From Promicromonospora iranensis (lineage in GTDB: Bacteria; Actinomycetota; Actinomycetes; Actinomycetales; Cellulomonadaceae): DNA of 64,000 bases. Under the pieces are notes generated by a model. That model was not told where the DNA came from. It saw nothing but the letters and a program-made list of their open reading frames with translations, and ran no database searches. The number at the start of each line of letters is the position of its first letter. Position 1 is the stretch's first letter. The position numbers were made by a program, and so were the translations under genes. The stretch covers positions 1 to 64,000 of the forward strand of contig NZ_JAJQQP010000005.1 in assembly GCF_028994805.1 (NCBI RefSeq). Reading direction: 5' to 3'. Of this stretch, positions 1-7,092 are shown piece by piece.

Positions 1-2
1 CG

Positions 3-971
3 TACGCGCAGCTGAAGAAGCACGCGGAGGCAGCCAGAGCAGCGGGTGACGAGCGTGGTGCGGGGCAGATCATGGCTGACACCCTGATCGAGCGCTTCAC
101 CGGCCGTGAGCCGGGTCATGCTGACGAGGTGCCGGTCGCGATCAATCTGCTGGTCTCTGACCGGACGCTGCTGACCGGTGGTGACCAGCCCGGTGTGGTC
201 GTGGAGGGCATGTCCGGGGGCGCGGGTGTCGTCCCGGGGCCGGTGGCCCGGAACCTGGCCGCGCAGGGGATCGACGCCGACGCGGCATGGCTGCGAGCGA
301 TCTACGTCGACCCGAACGGTCGCCTATTGGCCACGACGTCGAAGGCACGGTTCCACCCACCGGGGCTAGCGGACTTGTTGCGGGCGCGGGAGCAGGGCAT
401 TTGTGCCACGTCGTGGTGCGACGCACCGGTGCGGCACATCGACCATGTGACCCCGCACGCCGAGGGTGGTGTGACGAGCCTGGACAACGGGCAAGGCCTC
501 TGCGCCCGGTGTAATCATGCGAAGCAGGCGCCCGGCTGGGCACAGTCGGTCACCGAGCACGAAGGCCGACAAGCCGTCGAGACCACCACGCCCACCGGGC
601 ACAGCTACGGCTTCGTCGCGCCCGCACCACCGCGACCGGTCCGCGACACTGCACCAGGGCACGCGTCCGTCTCCGGCACGCCCGCACCAGCGGAACCGGC
701 CATGGCACCCGGACCGGTCGAGGCTCAGGACCGCCCCACGCAACCGACACCGGTGTGGACCCCTGCCGTCGGTATGGGCAACCCGAGCGGACGCATCCCA
801 CCCAGCCGCTACACGATCGGCTGCCACACCCGCCCCGACCGAGGAGCGATCGCCTACCGGCCGGCCTCGAACACAGGCCCGGGGCGCCGGCCACCTCGGC
901 GCGCCCGCCCGGCCGACCTCTCCTGGGCTATGACACGACCCCCGGAATCAGCGCATAGGCGATCACCGTGA
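3..971 (+). CDS. DUF222/HNH endonuclease-like protein, C-terminal part (5' truncated by window)
   Basis: The reading frame is open from the first bases of the window, so the start lies upstream. The part seen begins with an Arg/Ala-rich helix (AAGDERGAGQIMADTL) typical of the end of DUF222. An HNH nuclease module follows, with C-x4-C (ATSWC preceded by GIC), the HIDHVTPHAEGG core and a CARCNHAK zinc knuckle. The last 130 or so residues are Pro/Arg-rich and look disordered. DUF222-HNH proteins are abundant, multi-copy actinobacterial genes of uncertain role, often thought to be nucleases of mobile or selfish origin. Its last 44 bases overlap the tail of the convergent CPBP gene. The family call is secure; cellular function is not known. 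Confidence 0.85.
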   Translation, partial: YAQLKKHAEAARAAGDERGAGQIMADTLIERFTGREPGHADEVPVAINLLVSDRTLLTGGDQPGVVVEGMSGGAGVVPGPVARNLAAQGIDADAAWLRAIYVDPNGRLLATTSKARFHPPGLADLLRAREQGICATSWCDAPVRHIDHVTPHAEGGVTSLDNGQGLCARCNHAKQAPGWAQSVTEHEGRQAVETTTPTGHSYGFVAPAPPRPVRDTAPGHASVSGTPAPAEPAMAPGPVEAQDRPTQPTPVWTPAVGMGNPSGRIPPSRYTIGCHTRPDRGAIAYRPASNTGPGRRPPRRARPADLSWAMTRPPESAHRRSP

Positions 972-1629
972 TCGAGTTGTTGAAGGCGTGTACCACCACG
1001 CCCGGCCAGACCGAGTCGCTGCGCCGTCGGAGCTCCGCGGTGATGATCCCGACCACCAGGGCGGCGGGCAGCACGACGTTGATGCCGTGGAGCAGCGCGA
1101 AGATCACGGCGCTGCCGACGGTCGCGATGATGGGCCCGTAGCGAAGCAGGCCGGTCGTCACCACCCCGCGGAAGAGAAGCTCCTCGCCGATCGGCGTCAG
1201 GACGATGAGCCCGATCGCCGTCAGCACCAGAAGCCAGGGGCCGCTGCTCGCCCCGGCGGCGTAGCCGGCCTGGGTATCGGTGGGGGCGTCCGTCAGCATG
1301 AGGAACAGGGGCGTCAGTATGCCCTTGGCGAGCAGCGCGACGACCCCGCCCGCCACGCCGAGCCAGAGCCAGCCGGCGCTGGCCCGGCGTAGCCCGAAGG
1401 ATCCCCACGTCCGCCGCCTGAGGGCGGCCGCGGCGGCGAATCCGGCGAGCCCCGCCACGCCCGAGAGGCACGCCAGGAGCGCACCACCGAGCGGGCTGGT
1501 CAGGTCGACCTGACCGGAGACGAGGATCGGCAGTCCGAATCCGACCAGGGCCAGCACTGCGATCCCGACCACGATCTCGGGCCAGCCGGGTGGGGCGATC
1601 CTTGGGTTGACCTCAGTCGTGGACTTCAT
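928..1629 (-). CDS. CPBP-family intramembrane metalloprotease
   Basis: A 233-residue multi-pass membrane protein of the CAAX-protease/bacteriocin-processing (CPBP, Abi) family. The three zinc/active-site motifs are present: EELLFR (E149, E150, R154), FALLH (F177, H181) and HAFNN (H214, N218). They lie in the C-terminal four-helix half, preceded by several hydrophobic segments from about residue 18. Members cleave peptides within the membrane; in bacteria they process or resist peptides, and the substrate here is unknown. It is the second gene of a minus-strand pair, 48 bases after the quinone oxidoreductase-like gene. Confidence 0.88.
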   Translation of the reverse strand: MKSTTEVNPRIAPPGWPEIVVGIAVLALVGFGLPILVSGQVDLTSPLGGALLACLSGVAGLAGFAAAAALRRRTWGSFGLRRASAGWLWLGVAGGVVALLAKGILTPLFLMLTDAPTDTQAGYAAGASSGPWLLVLTAIGLIVLTPIGEELLFRGVVTTGLLRYGPIIATVGSAVIFALLHGINVVLPAALVVGIITAELRRRSDSVWPGVVVHAFNNSITVIAYALIPGVVS

Positions 1630-1677
1630 GTCACCCAGTGGAAACCGTGTCCCTGGGACACGGTCAACACGGAGATG

Positions 1678-2640
1678 TCAGGGCACGAGGACGATCCGCC
1701 CGAACACCGTGCCGTCATCCATCTGCTGGTGCGCCTCCGCCGCCTGGGCCAAGGGCAGCACGTCGTGCACGACGGCGTGCAGCTCCCCACGCGCCGCCGC
1801 ACCGAACTGGTCGGCCCGGACGGCGTCCCTGGCCGGGATGGGCACGCTGTCGAGGCTGAAGGTCGCGACCGAACGGGACTGTTGGAAAGCGCTCAGGAGC
1901 CGGCCGCCGAAGTCGGCCGGCGGGAATCCCGCGACCGCCCCGACCAGGACCATGCGCCCGTTCGGTGCGAGCCGGTCGACGAACTCGGCGGTATCCGGTC
2001 CGCCGACGATGTCGACGATCACGTCGAAGGACGCCGGGGCGTCCGGGTCGCCGTCGCCGGAGCGGTCGAGCACGTGTGTCGCCCCGAGCTCACGCAGCCG
2101 GGCACCACGTTCGGCCGACGACGTCGTCACCGCCACCGCGCTCGCGCCACCCTGTGCCGCCAGCTCCACGGTCGCGACGCCGATGCTCCCTGCCGCGCCA
2201 CGCACCAGCACCGACTCGCCGGGCGCGAAGTGCGCGTGCGCGAGCGCGAAGTGGGCGACGGGCGCCGAGGTCCCGAGGGCCACCGAGTCGATCGACGACA
2301 GCTCCTCGGGGAGCGCGACGACGTCGTCCACCTGCGCGAGCGCCTGCTCGGCGTAGCCACCGCCGAGACCGGTGAACGCCCATGCCCGGCGACCCACCCA
2401 CGACTCGTCGACGTCCGTGCCGACTGCCGTCACGGTGCCGGCCACCTCGCTGCCCAGGATCAGCCCCGTCGTGATGCCGTATCCGCTGATGGTGCCGCGG
2501 CGGATCACGGCGTCGACACCGCCGACCCCGATCGCCTCGGTCCCGATCACGAGCTCCCCGGGCCCGGGGGCCGGGACGGGGGCGTCCGTCATCGCCATGC
2601 CGCTCGGGTCGCCGAATCGCTCGACAGTCATTGCTCGCAT
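1678..2640 (-). CDS. NADP-dependent medium-chain oxidoreductase (quinone oxidoreductase family)
   Basis: A 320-residue medium-chain dehydrogenase/reductase without structural-zinc cysteines. It has an N-terminal GroES-like domain (residues ~1-120, GSEVAGTVTAVG around 62) and a Rossmann domain carrying the nucleotide loop VRGAAGSIGVATVELA near 145-160. It follows the QorA/zeta-crystallin pattern, so NADPH-dependent reduction of a quinone or enone is likely; the substrate cannot be read from sequence. It is divergent from the PEP-mutase-like gene and probably co-transcribed with the CPBP gene downstream. Confidence 0.88.
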   Translation of the reverse strand: MRAMTVERFGDPSGMAMTDAPVPAPGPGELVIGTEAIGVGGVDAVIRRGTISGYGITTGLILGSEVAGTVTAVGTDVDESWVGRRAWAFTGLGGGYAEQALAQVDDVVALPEELSSIDSVALGTSAPVAHFALAHAHFAPGESVLVRGAAGSIGVATVELAAQGGASAVAVTTSSAERGARLRELGATHVLDRSGDGDPDAPASFDVIVDIVGGPDTAEFVDRLAPNGRMVLVGAVAGFPPADFGGRLLSAFQQSRSVATFSLDSVPIPARDAVRADQFGAAARGELHAVVHDVLPLAQAAEAHQQMDDGTVFGRIVLVP

Positions 2641-2792
2641 CGTTCGTCTCCGTTGTTCCGTCTGATGTGCACCAGCGCGAGCGACGCTAACGGACGGGTG
2701 CGTCCACTTCGGCGAAGTGAGAGCAACGGCGAATCCGTTGTCTCACATGTTCAGGGTGGAGGGTGGAGGCACGGCCCTGGGACGCTCATCCC

Positions 2793-3578
2793 ATGACGTT
2801 CGCCGACCTCCACCACGGCCCGCACCCGCTCCTTCTCCCCAACGCCTGGGACGTCGCATCCGCCCTGGCTTTCGTCGAGGCCGGCTTCCCAGCGGTGGGT
2901 ACGACGAGCTTCGGCGTCAGCGCTGCCCTCGGGACGCCCGACGCCGGCCGGACGAGCCGCCAGGCCACGGTGGACCTGGTCCGGCGCCTGCGCACCCTGC
3001 CCGCCTACGTCACCGCCGACATCGAGGACGGCTACAGCGACGACCCGGCCGAGGTCGCAGACTTCATCGCCTCGCTGGCCGACGCGGGCCTCGCGGGCGT
3101 CAACGTCGAGGACTCCACGTCCGGCGAGCTCATCGACCCCGCCGCGCACGCCGCGAAGGTGGCAGCGATCAGGGCGGCGGCACCCAACGTGTTCGTCAAC
3201 GCGCGCGTCGAGACCTACTGGCTGAACCAGAACGCCACCGTCGACGCCACCCTCGACCGGGCCCGCGCCTACGTCGACGCCGGGGCCGACGGCATCTTCG
3301 TCCCCGGCGCCACCGACCCGGCCGTGCTCGAACGGCTCGCGAGCGCGCTGCCGCTACCGCTCAACGTGCTCGCGGTCCCCGGCCGCACGGTGGGGCAGCT
3401 CGGCGCGCTCGGGGTCCGGCGGGTCAGCACCGGTTCGCTGCCCTACCGTGCGGCGATCGACGCGGCGGTCGACGTCGCGACCGCCGTCCGGGACGGTCGC
3501 GACGTTCCCTCGGCCACGCCCTACCCGGACGCGCAGGCCCGCCTGGAACGGCACGCGCGCCGAGCGCCGGGCAGGTGA
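2793..3578 (+). CDS. Isocitrate lyase/PEP mutase family protein
   Basis: A 261-residue single-domain TIM-barrel enzyme of the ICL/PEPM superfamily. It begins with the family's LLLPNAWDVASA stretch and has GTTSFG, the metal-binding DIEDGY (the D-x-E-D motif), GVNVEDS and FVNARVETY. Related enzymes cleave or rearrange C-C or C-P bonds of 2-oxo acids (carboxyvinyl-phosphonate mutase, 2-methylisocitrate lyase, oxaloacetate hydrolase); the exact reaction is unassigned. The ATG at 2793 gives the usual family N-terminus; a GTG at 2763 would add ten residues and sits on the GGTGGAGG purine stretch, so the start is not certain. Confidence 0.85.
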   Translation: MTFADLHHGPHPLLLPNAWDVASALAFVEAGFPAVGTTSFGVSAALGTPDAGRTSRQATVDLVRRLRTLPAYVTADIEDGYSDDPAEVADFIASLADAGLAGVNVEDSTSGELIDPAAHAAKVAAIRAAAPNVFVNARVETYWLNQNATVDATLDRARAYVDAGADGIFVPGATDPAVLERLASALPLPLNVLAVPGRTVGQLGALGVRRVSTGSLPYRAAIDAAVDVATAVRDGRDVPSATPYPDAQARLERHARRAPGR

Positions 3579-3594
3579 CCACCTCGGGCTGCGG

Positions 3595-3660
3595 TCAGCT
3601 CCGTCCCAGCACGTCGGCGTTGAGGGTGTCCGCGGGCACCTTCAGGTTGGCGAACGGCAT
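3595..3660 (-). pseudogene. 4-oxalocrotonate tautomerase-like gene stub
   Basis: A 21-codon reading frame encodes MPFANLKVPADTL and then stops shortly after. The opening closely resembles the N-terminus of tautomerase-superfamily proteins, whose Pro-1 after Met is the catalytic base. A strong ribosome binding site (GGAAGGA) lies eight bases before the ATG. The rest of the expected 60-130 residues is not found in any frame before the convergent PEP-mutase-like gene. I read it as the preserved 5' end of a deleted tautomerase gene; a genuine micropeptide is less likely. Confidence 0.5.
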
Positions 3661-3921
3661 GGTTGTTCCTTCCGGAGACTGACGACTGGGACCGAACCTG
3701 ACGACGGCCACGGTGCGCGGCGCGACGTCGTCCACTCTGCGAGGCATCGGCCCGGAACGGGAGAGGACTCCGGATCGGGGACCGGCGATCCCACGCACAG
3801 CAACCCCCGGACAGCAGACAGGATGCGAGCGGCATTCTTGCGCGGCACGGTGGGAGCGCCGGTGAGGCAGCCTGCCGTCGGCCCCTACCGAGGGAAGTCG
3901 TACCGAGGGAAGGAGCGAGAC
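3661..3921. promoter_or_regulatory. Intergenic region with GGGACC/GATCCC dyad and CBS-gene leader
   Basis: No gene is seen here. At 3778-3792 there is an imperfect dyad GGGACC-GGC-GATCCC, and at 3689-3700 a related half-site (GGGACCGAACCT). Both resemble the GGGAC-type half-sites of actinobacterial DosR-like dormancy regulators. That would fit the CBS/flavodoxin/Cys-rich genes downstream, but the match is by eye and incomplete. Confidence 0.3.
3821..3921 (+). repeat. Duplicated leader of CBS-domain gene, copy 1
   Basis: This stretch shares GGATGCGAGCGG, GGTGAGGCAGCC, GCCGTCGGCCC and TACCGAGGGA with 6476-6559, in the same order and the same distance upstream of a CBS-domain gene. Copy 1 additionally repeats TACCGAGGGAAG twice just before the ribosome binding site. 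TCGG and CCGA form a short dyad around CCCCTA in both copies. The conserved leader marks a duplication of gene plus control region, or a shared regulatory element. Confidence 0.7.
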
Positions 3922-4341
3922 ATGGCCCAGCAGACCGTTGCGGACGTCATGACCCCAGCACCCACCACGATCGGCATGTCCGAGACGCTCGAGACCGCTG
4001 CCCGGACGATGGCCGCGCAGGACGTGGGGGCACTGGTCGTGCAGGCCGGATCCACCACCGTCGGCATCGTCACCGACCGCGACCTCGTGGTCCGCGGTCT
4101 GGCCGAAGGGCTCGGCCTCGAGACCATGGTGGGCGAGGTGGCGAGCGAGGAGTTGATCTCGATCGGTCCCGGCGTCCCCGTGGAGACGGCCGTCGAGCTG
4201 ATGCGCGTCGCGGCCGTCCGCCGCATCCCCGTGATGGACGGCGACGTGCCCGTCGGCATCGTCTCGATCGGCGACCTCGCCGTCGAGCGCGATCCCGCGT
4301 CGGCGCTCGCCGACATCTCCGATGCTGAGCCGAACGGGTGA
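3922..4341 (+). CDS. CBS-domain pair protein (copy 1)
   Basis: A 139-residue soluble protein made of two CBS motifs (residues ~8-60 and ~70-125), including GIVTDRDLVVRGLAEG and VRRIPVMDGDVPVGIVSIGDLA. Stand-alone CBS pairs bind adenine nucleotides (AMP, ATP, NAD) and act as energy or redox sensors; in actinobacteria they are often dormancy- or stress-induced. The ATG follows GGGAAGGAG at good spacing. It is closely similar to the CBS gene at 6560-6976, leader included. Its end overlaps the FUSC gene by 20 bases, suggesting translational coupling. The ligand is unknown. Confidence 0.9.
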   Translation: MAQQTVADVMTPAPTTIGMSETLETAARTMAAQDVGALVVQAGSTTVGIVTDRDLVVRGLAEGLGLETMVGEVASEELISIGPGVPVETAVELMRVAAVRRIPVMDGDVPVGIVSIGDLAVERDPASALADISDAEPNG

Positions 4342-5491
4342 CGGCGTAGGCCGCGACATGGCCGTTCCCCGGATTCCAGTCAGGATCGCGCGCCCGGCCG
4401 GGCTTCTCTCGGCTGCCCACCGCGCCTGGCTGAGGCATCCGCGCTGGTCGCTCGCCGTCAAGGGCGCGCTGGCGGCGAGCCTGGCCTGGTTCGTGGCGCT
4501 CATCGCGCCCGCGCCGTTCTCGGAGTACCCGTACTACGCGCCGCTGGGAGCCGTGCTCGCCACGACGAGCACGGTGGTGCGCTCGGTCCGCGACTCCCTC
4601 CAGTCCGTCGCGGCGGTGCTGGTGGGTGCTGTCATCGCCCGCACCGTCGGGCTGCTGCCCCTGCCCGGTCTGCTCGAGCTGGCAGTAGTGGTGGGCATCG
4701 CCATCCTCTGTGTCGGCTGGCGGATCTTCGGTGACATGGGCAGCTGGACAGTCATGTCGGCCATCTTCGTGCTCATCATCGGCAGCACTGACGGGCTCGA
4801 CTACATCGGCTCCTACACCGGCCTGATCGTCGTGGGCGCGTCGATCGGCATCGGCATCAACCTGCTGCTCCCGCCGCTGCCGCTCACGCCGTCCGAGCTC
4901 GCGCTCGGCCGGCTCCGGCACGGCGTCGCCGAGCAGGCCGAGGTGCTGGCGAACTGGCTGGAGGATGAAGGGCCCCTGGACCCGGACGAGTGGGAGCAGC
5001 GCCGCCAGCAGCTCTTCCCCATCGTCGAGAGCGCACGTGCGGCGGTCGCCCAGGCGCGCGAGGCGTCGCGCGCCAACGTGCGTGTGCGGTACAAGCGCAA
5101 CGGGTACTGGATGGCATCCCTGATGCGGCGGGCCGGCGCGCTGAGCACCGCGGCCGAGGTGGTCGACGAGGTCGTGCGCCTGCTCGTCGAGTGGGAGCGG
5201 CACGGCCGCGACGACGTCGCGCTCGGAAAGGACCTGAGGCCGGAGTTCGCCGGCACGCTCCGTGCCTTCGCCTGCGCGGTACGCGCTGCGGAGACCGAGG
5301 ACGTCGGCGACGACACCGCGGCCGACGCGGTCGGCAAGGAAGCCGCCGATGCGGTCGCGCGGCTCGACCGGGCCCTGGAGCAGCTCCGCGCCGCGGTCCG
5401 CGCCGCCCAGCACTCGTCGCAGTACGACTACTTCGTGGCGGGCGCGCTCGCGGTGGCGCTCGGCCGCGGCGCCGACGCACTGCGTGCCTGA
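4322..5491 (+). CDS. FUSC-family membrane protein (aromatic acid exporter-like)
   Basis: A protein of up to 389 residues with a hydrophobic N-terminal half (about six membrane segments, residues ~42-190) and a long, charged, helical cytoplasmic C-terminal half (~195-389). This is the FUSC/ArAE architecture known from AaeB-type exporters of aromatic acids. It has the arginine-containing TTSTVVRSVRDS turn typical of the family. The start at 4322 overlaps the CBS gene; ATG 4358 (residue 13) is an alternative, and neither has a strong ribosome binding site. It sits inside the CBS-bracketed cluster, so an energy- or stress-linked export role is possible, but the substrate is unknown. Confidence 0.82.
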   Translation: MLSRTGDGVGRDMAVPRIPVRIARPAGLLSAAHRAWLRHPRWSLAVKGALAASLAWFVALIAPAPFSEYPYYAPLGAVLATTSTVVRSVRDSLQSVAAVLVGAVIARTVGLLPLPGLLELAVVVGIAILCVGWRIFGDMGSWTVMSAIFVLIIGSTDGLDYIGSYTGLIVVGASIGIGINLLLPPLPLTPSELALGRLRHGVAEQAEVLANWLEDEGPLDPDEWEQRRQQLFPIVESARAAVAQAREASRANVRVRYKRNGYWMASLMRRAGALSTAAEVVDEVVRLLVEWERHGRDDVALGKDLRPEFAGTLRAFACAVRAAETEDVGDDTAADAVGKEAADAVARLDRALEQLRAAVRAAQHSSQYDYFVAGALAVALGRGADALRA

Positions 5492-5575
5492 CCCGGGCAG
5501 GCGAGGGGCCGGGCACGGCGTTACGTTGAGAGAGGTCGAGAAGTGGCTGCCGATGCGACCTGTCGAGGTGTCCCC

Positions 5576-6181
5576 GTGAAGGCCCTGTTCATCAGCTGCA
5601 CCCTCAAGCCGTCCCCCGCACCGTCCAACACGGAGGCGCTCGCCGCGGTGGTCGCCGACGCCCTCCAGGAACGCGGCGTGACCGTCGAGCACGTCCGGCT
5701 CGCCGACCTGGACGTGCCGCCCGGGGTCCAGACCGACATGGGCGACGGCGATGCCTGGCCCGGCGTGCACGAGCGCCTCCTGGACGCCGAGATCCTCGTC
5801 GTCGTGACCCCGACCTGGCTCGGCCGCCCCTCGTCCATCGCCCAGCGCATGCTCGAACGCATGGACGCGATGCTCTCCGAGACGGCCGAGAACGGCACCC
5901 CCGTCGCCTACAACCGGGTCGCCGGAGTGGTGGTGACCGGCAACGAGGACGGCGCGCACCACGTGATCTCCGAGATCGGCGGAGCACTGGGCGACATCGG
6001 TTACACCGTGCCCGGCCAGGCGTGGACCTACTGGAACCAGGGCCCCGGCCCGGGGGCCGAGTACCCGGAGACCGAGCACGGCCACGAGTGGTCGCACAGC
6101 ACCGGCCGCCTCATGGCCCACAACCTGCACGCCGTGGCGACGGCGCTCGCGGCCCAGCCCGTGCCGCCGCCCCAGAGCTGA
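5576..6181 (+). CDS. Flavodoxin-like NADPH-dependent FMN reductase/NAD(P)H oxidoreductase
   Basis: A protein of about 201 residues with a flavodoxin fold. It has KALFISCTLKPSP at the phosphate-binding loop and VVTPTWLGRPSS near the flavin ring, followed by a C-terminal histidine-rich stretch. Similar proteins are called NADPH-dependent FMN reductases or flavodoxin-family proteins and carry two-electron transfers from NADPH to FMN or quinones. I chose GTG 5576 because the fold begins at once; GTG 5543, preceded by GAGAGAGG, would add 11 residues. It is followed 14 bases later by the Cys-rich mini-protein. Confidence 0.82.
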   Translation: MKALFISCTLKPSPAPSNTEALAAVVADALQERGVTVEHVRLADLDVPPGVQTDMGDGDAWPGVHERLLDAEILVVVTPTWLGRPSSIAQRMLERMDAMLSETAENGTPVAYNRVAGVVVTGNEDGAHHVISEIGGALGDIGYTVPGQAWTYWNQGPGPGAEYPETEHGHEWSHSTGRLMAHNLHAVATALAAQPVPPPQS

Positions 6182-6195
6182 CGAAGGAGAACGAC

Positions 6196-6438
6196 ATGGC
6201 TACCTGCGACATGTGCGGCAACGAGTACGCCCACACGTTCACCATCACGAAGGACAACGGGGCGAAGGGCACCTTCGACTCGTTCGAGTGCGCGGCCCAC
6301 GCCATGGCCCCACGGTGCGCCCACTGCGGCTGCACGGTGCTCGGGCACGGCGTCGAGGCCGACGACACGACCTACTGCTGCAGCCACTGCGCACGCGTCG
6401 GCGCCGGTGCCCACATCACCGACAGCGTCGACGCCTGA
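6196..6438 (+). CDS. Small cysteine-rich, metallothionein-like protein
   Basis: An 80-residue protein with nine cysteines. They lie at C4-x2-C7, C32, C41-x2-C44-x-C46 and C61-C62-x2-C65, alternating with histidines, which indicates one or two zinc knuckles or a metallothionein-like metal cluster. A clear GAAGGAG lies seven bases before the ATG. It is placed directly after the flavodoxin-like gene and ahead of the second CBS gene, consistent with metal or redox buffering under stress. I do not recognise a named family with certainty; the metal binding is inferred from the ligand pattern only. Confidence 0.7.
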   Translation: MATCDMCGNEYAHTFTITKDNGAKGTFDSFECAAHAMAPRCAHCGCTVLGHGVEADDTTYCCSHCARVGAGAHITDSVDA

Positions 6439-6475
6439 CCGACCGCACGGCCGGCACACGGCCGGCACACGAGCG

Positions 6476-6559
6476 GGATGCGAGCGGGATGCCACCGAGG
6501 CATGGTGGACCTGTCGGTGAAGCAGCCCGCCGTCGGCCCTACCGAGGGAGGAGAGCGAC
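6476..6559 (+). repeat. Duplicated leader of CBS-domain gene, copy 2
   Basis: This is the second copy of the leader at 3821-3921, with the same ordered blocks (GGATGCGAGCGG, GGTGAAGCAGCC, GCCGTCGGCCC, TACCGAGGGA). It is preceded by short direct repeats: ACGGCCGGCAC twice and GAGCGGGATGC twice. Confidence 0.7.
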
Positions 6560-6976
6560 ATGGTACAAACCGTCGCCGATGTCATGACCCCAGCGCCGAC
6601 CACCGTCGACGTGTCCGATTCGGTTCAGGTCGCCGCCCGGGCGATGGCCGCCGAGGACGTGGGTGCGCTGGTCGTCCAGTCCGAGTCGAAGACCGTCGGG
6701 ATCGTGACCGACCGCGACCTCGTCGTCCGCGGTCTTGCCGAAGGGCTCGGCCTCGACGCCACCATCAAGCAGGTCGCGACCGAGCAGCTCGTCACCGTGG
6801 GGCCCAGCGACCCCGCGGAGACCGCCGTCGAGGTGATGCGCTCCGCAGCCGTCCGACGCGTCCCCGTCATGGACGGCGACGTGGCCGTCGGCATCGTCGC
6901 GATCGGTGACCTCGCCGTCACGCGCGACCCGTCGTCCGCGCTCGCGGACATCTCCGAGGAGAAGCCGAACAACTGA
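6560..6976 (+). CDS. CBS-domain pair protein (copy 2)
   Basis: A 138-residue tandem-CBS protein colinear with the product of 3922-4341. It shares VADVMTPAPTT at the N-terminus, GIVTDRDLVVRGLAEGLGL, VRRVPVMDGDVAVGIVAIGDLA and the RDPSSALADIS ending. The ATG follows GGAGGAG. It is likely an adenine-nucleotide-binding stress sensor, and the two copies could form homo- or hetero-dimers. A strong hairpin just downstream ends the cluster. Confidence 0.9.
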   Translation: MVQTVADVMTPAPTTVDVSDSVQVAARAMAAEDVGALVVQSESKTVGIVTDRDLVVRGLAEGLGLDATIKQVATEQLVTVGPSDPAETAVEVMRSAAVRRVPVMDGDVAVGIVAIGDLAVTRDPSSALADISEEKPNN

Positions 6977-6989
6977 GCGGACGCCGGCC

Positions 6990-7025
6990 GGGCTCGTCCG
7001 TCGAAGTCCTTCGGCGGACGAGCCC
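6990..7025 (+). terminator. Rho-independent-type hairpin after CBS gene
   Basis: An 11-bp stem GGGCTCGTCCG / CGGACGAGCCC encloses a loop that itself pairs CGAAG with CTTCG. It lies 13 bases after the stop codon. No T-run follows, as is usual in high-GC actinobacteria. Confidence 0.7.
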
Positions 7026-7092
7026 CGCCCGTGCCGCCTGACGCGAGACGACCTCGGGGCGGGCCGCGCGCCGAGTCCGGTGAGGAGACGCC

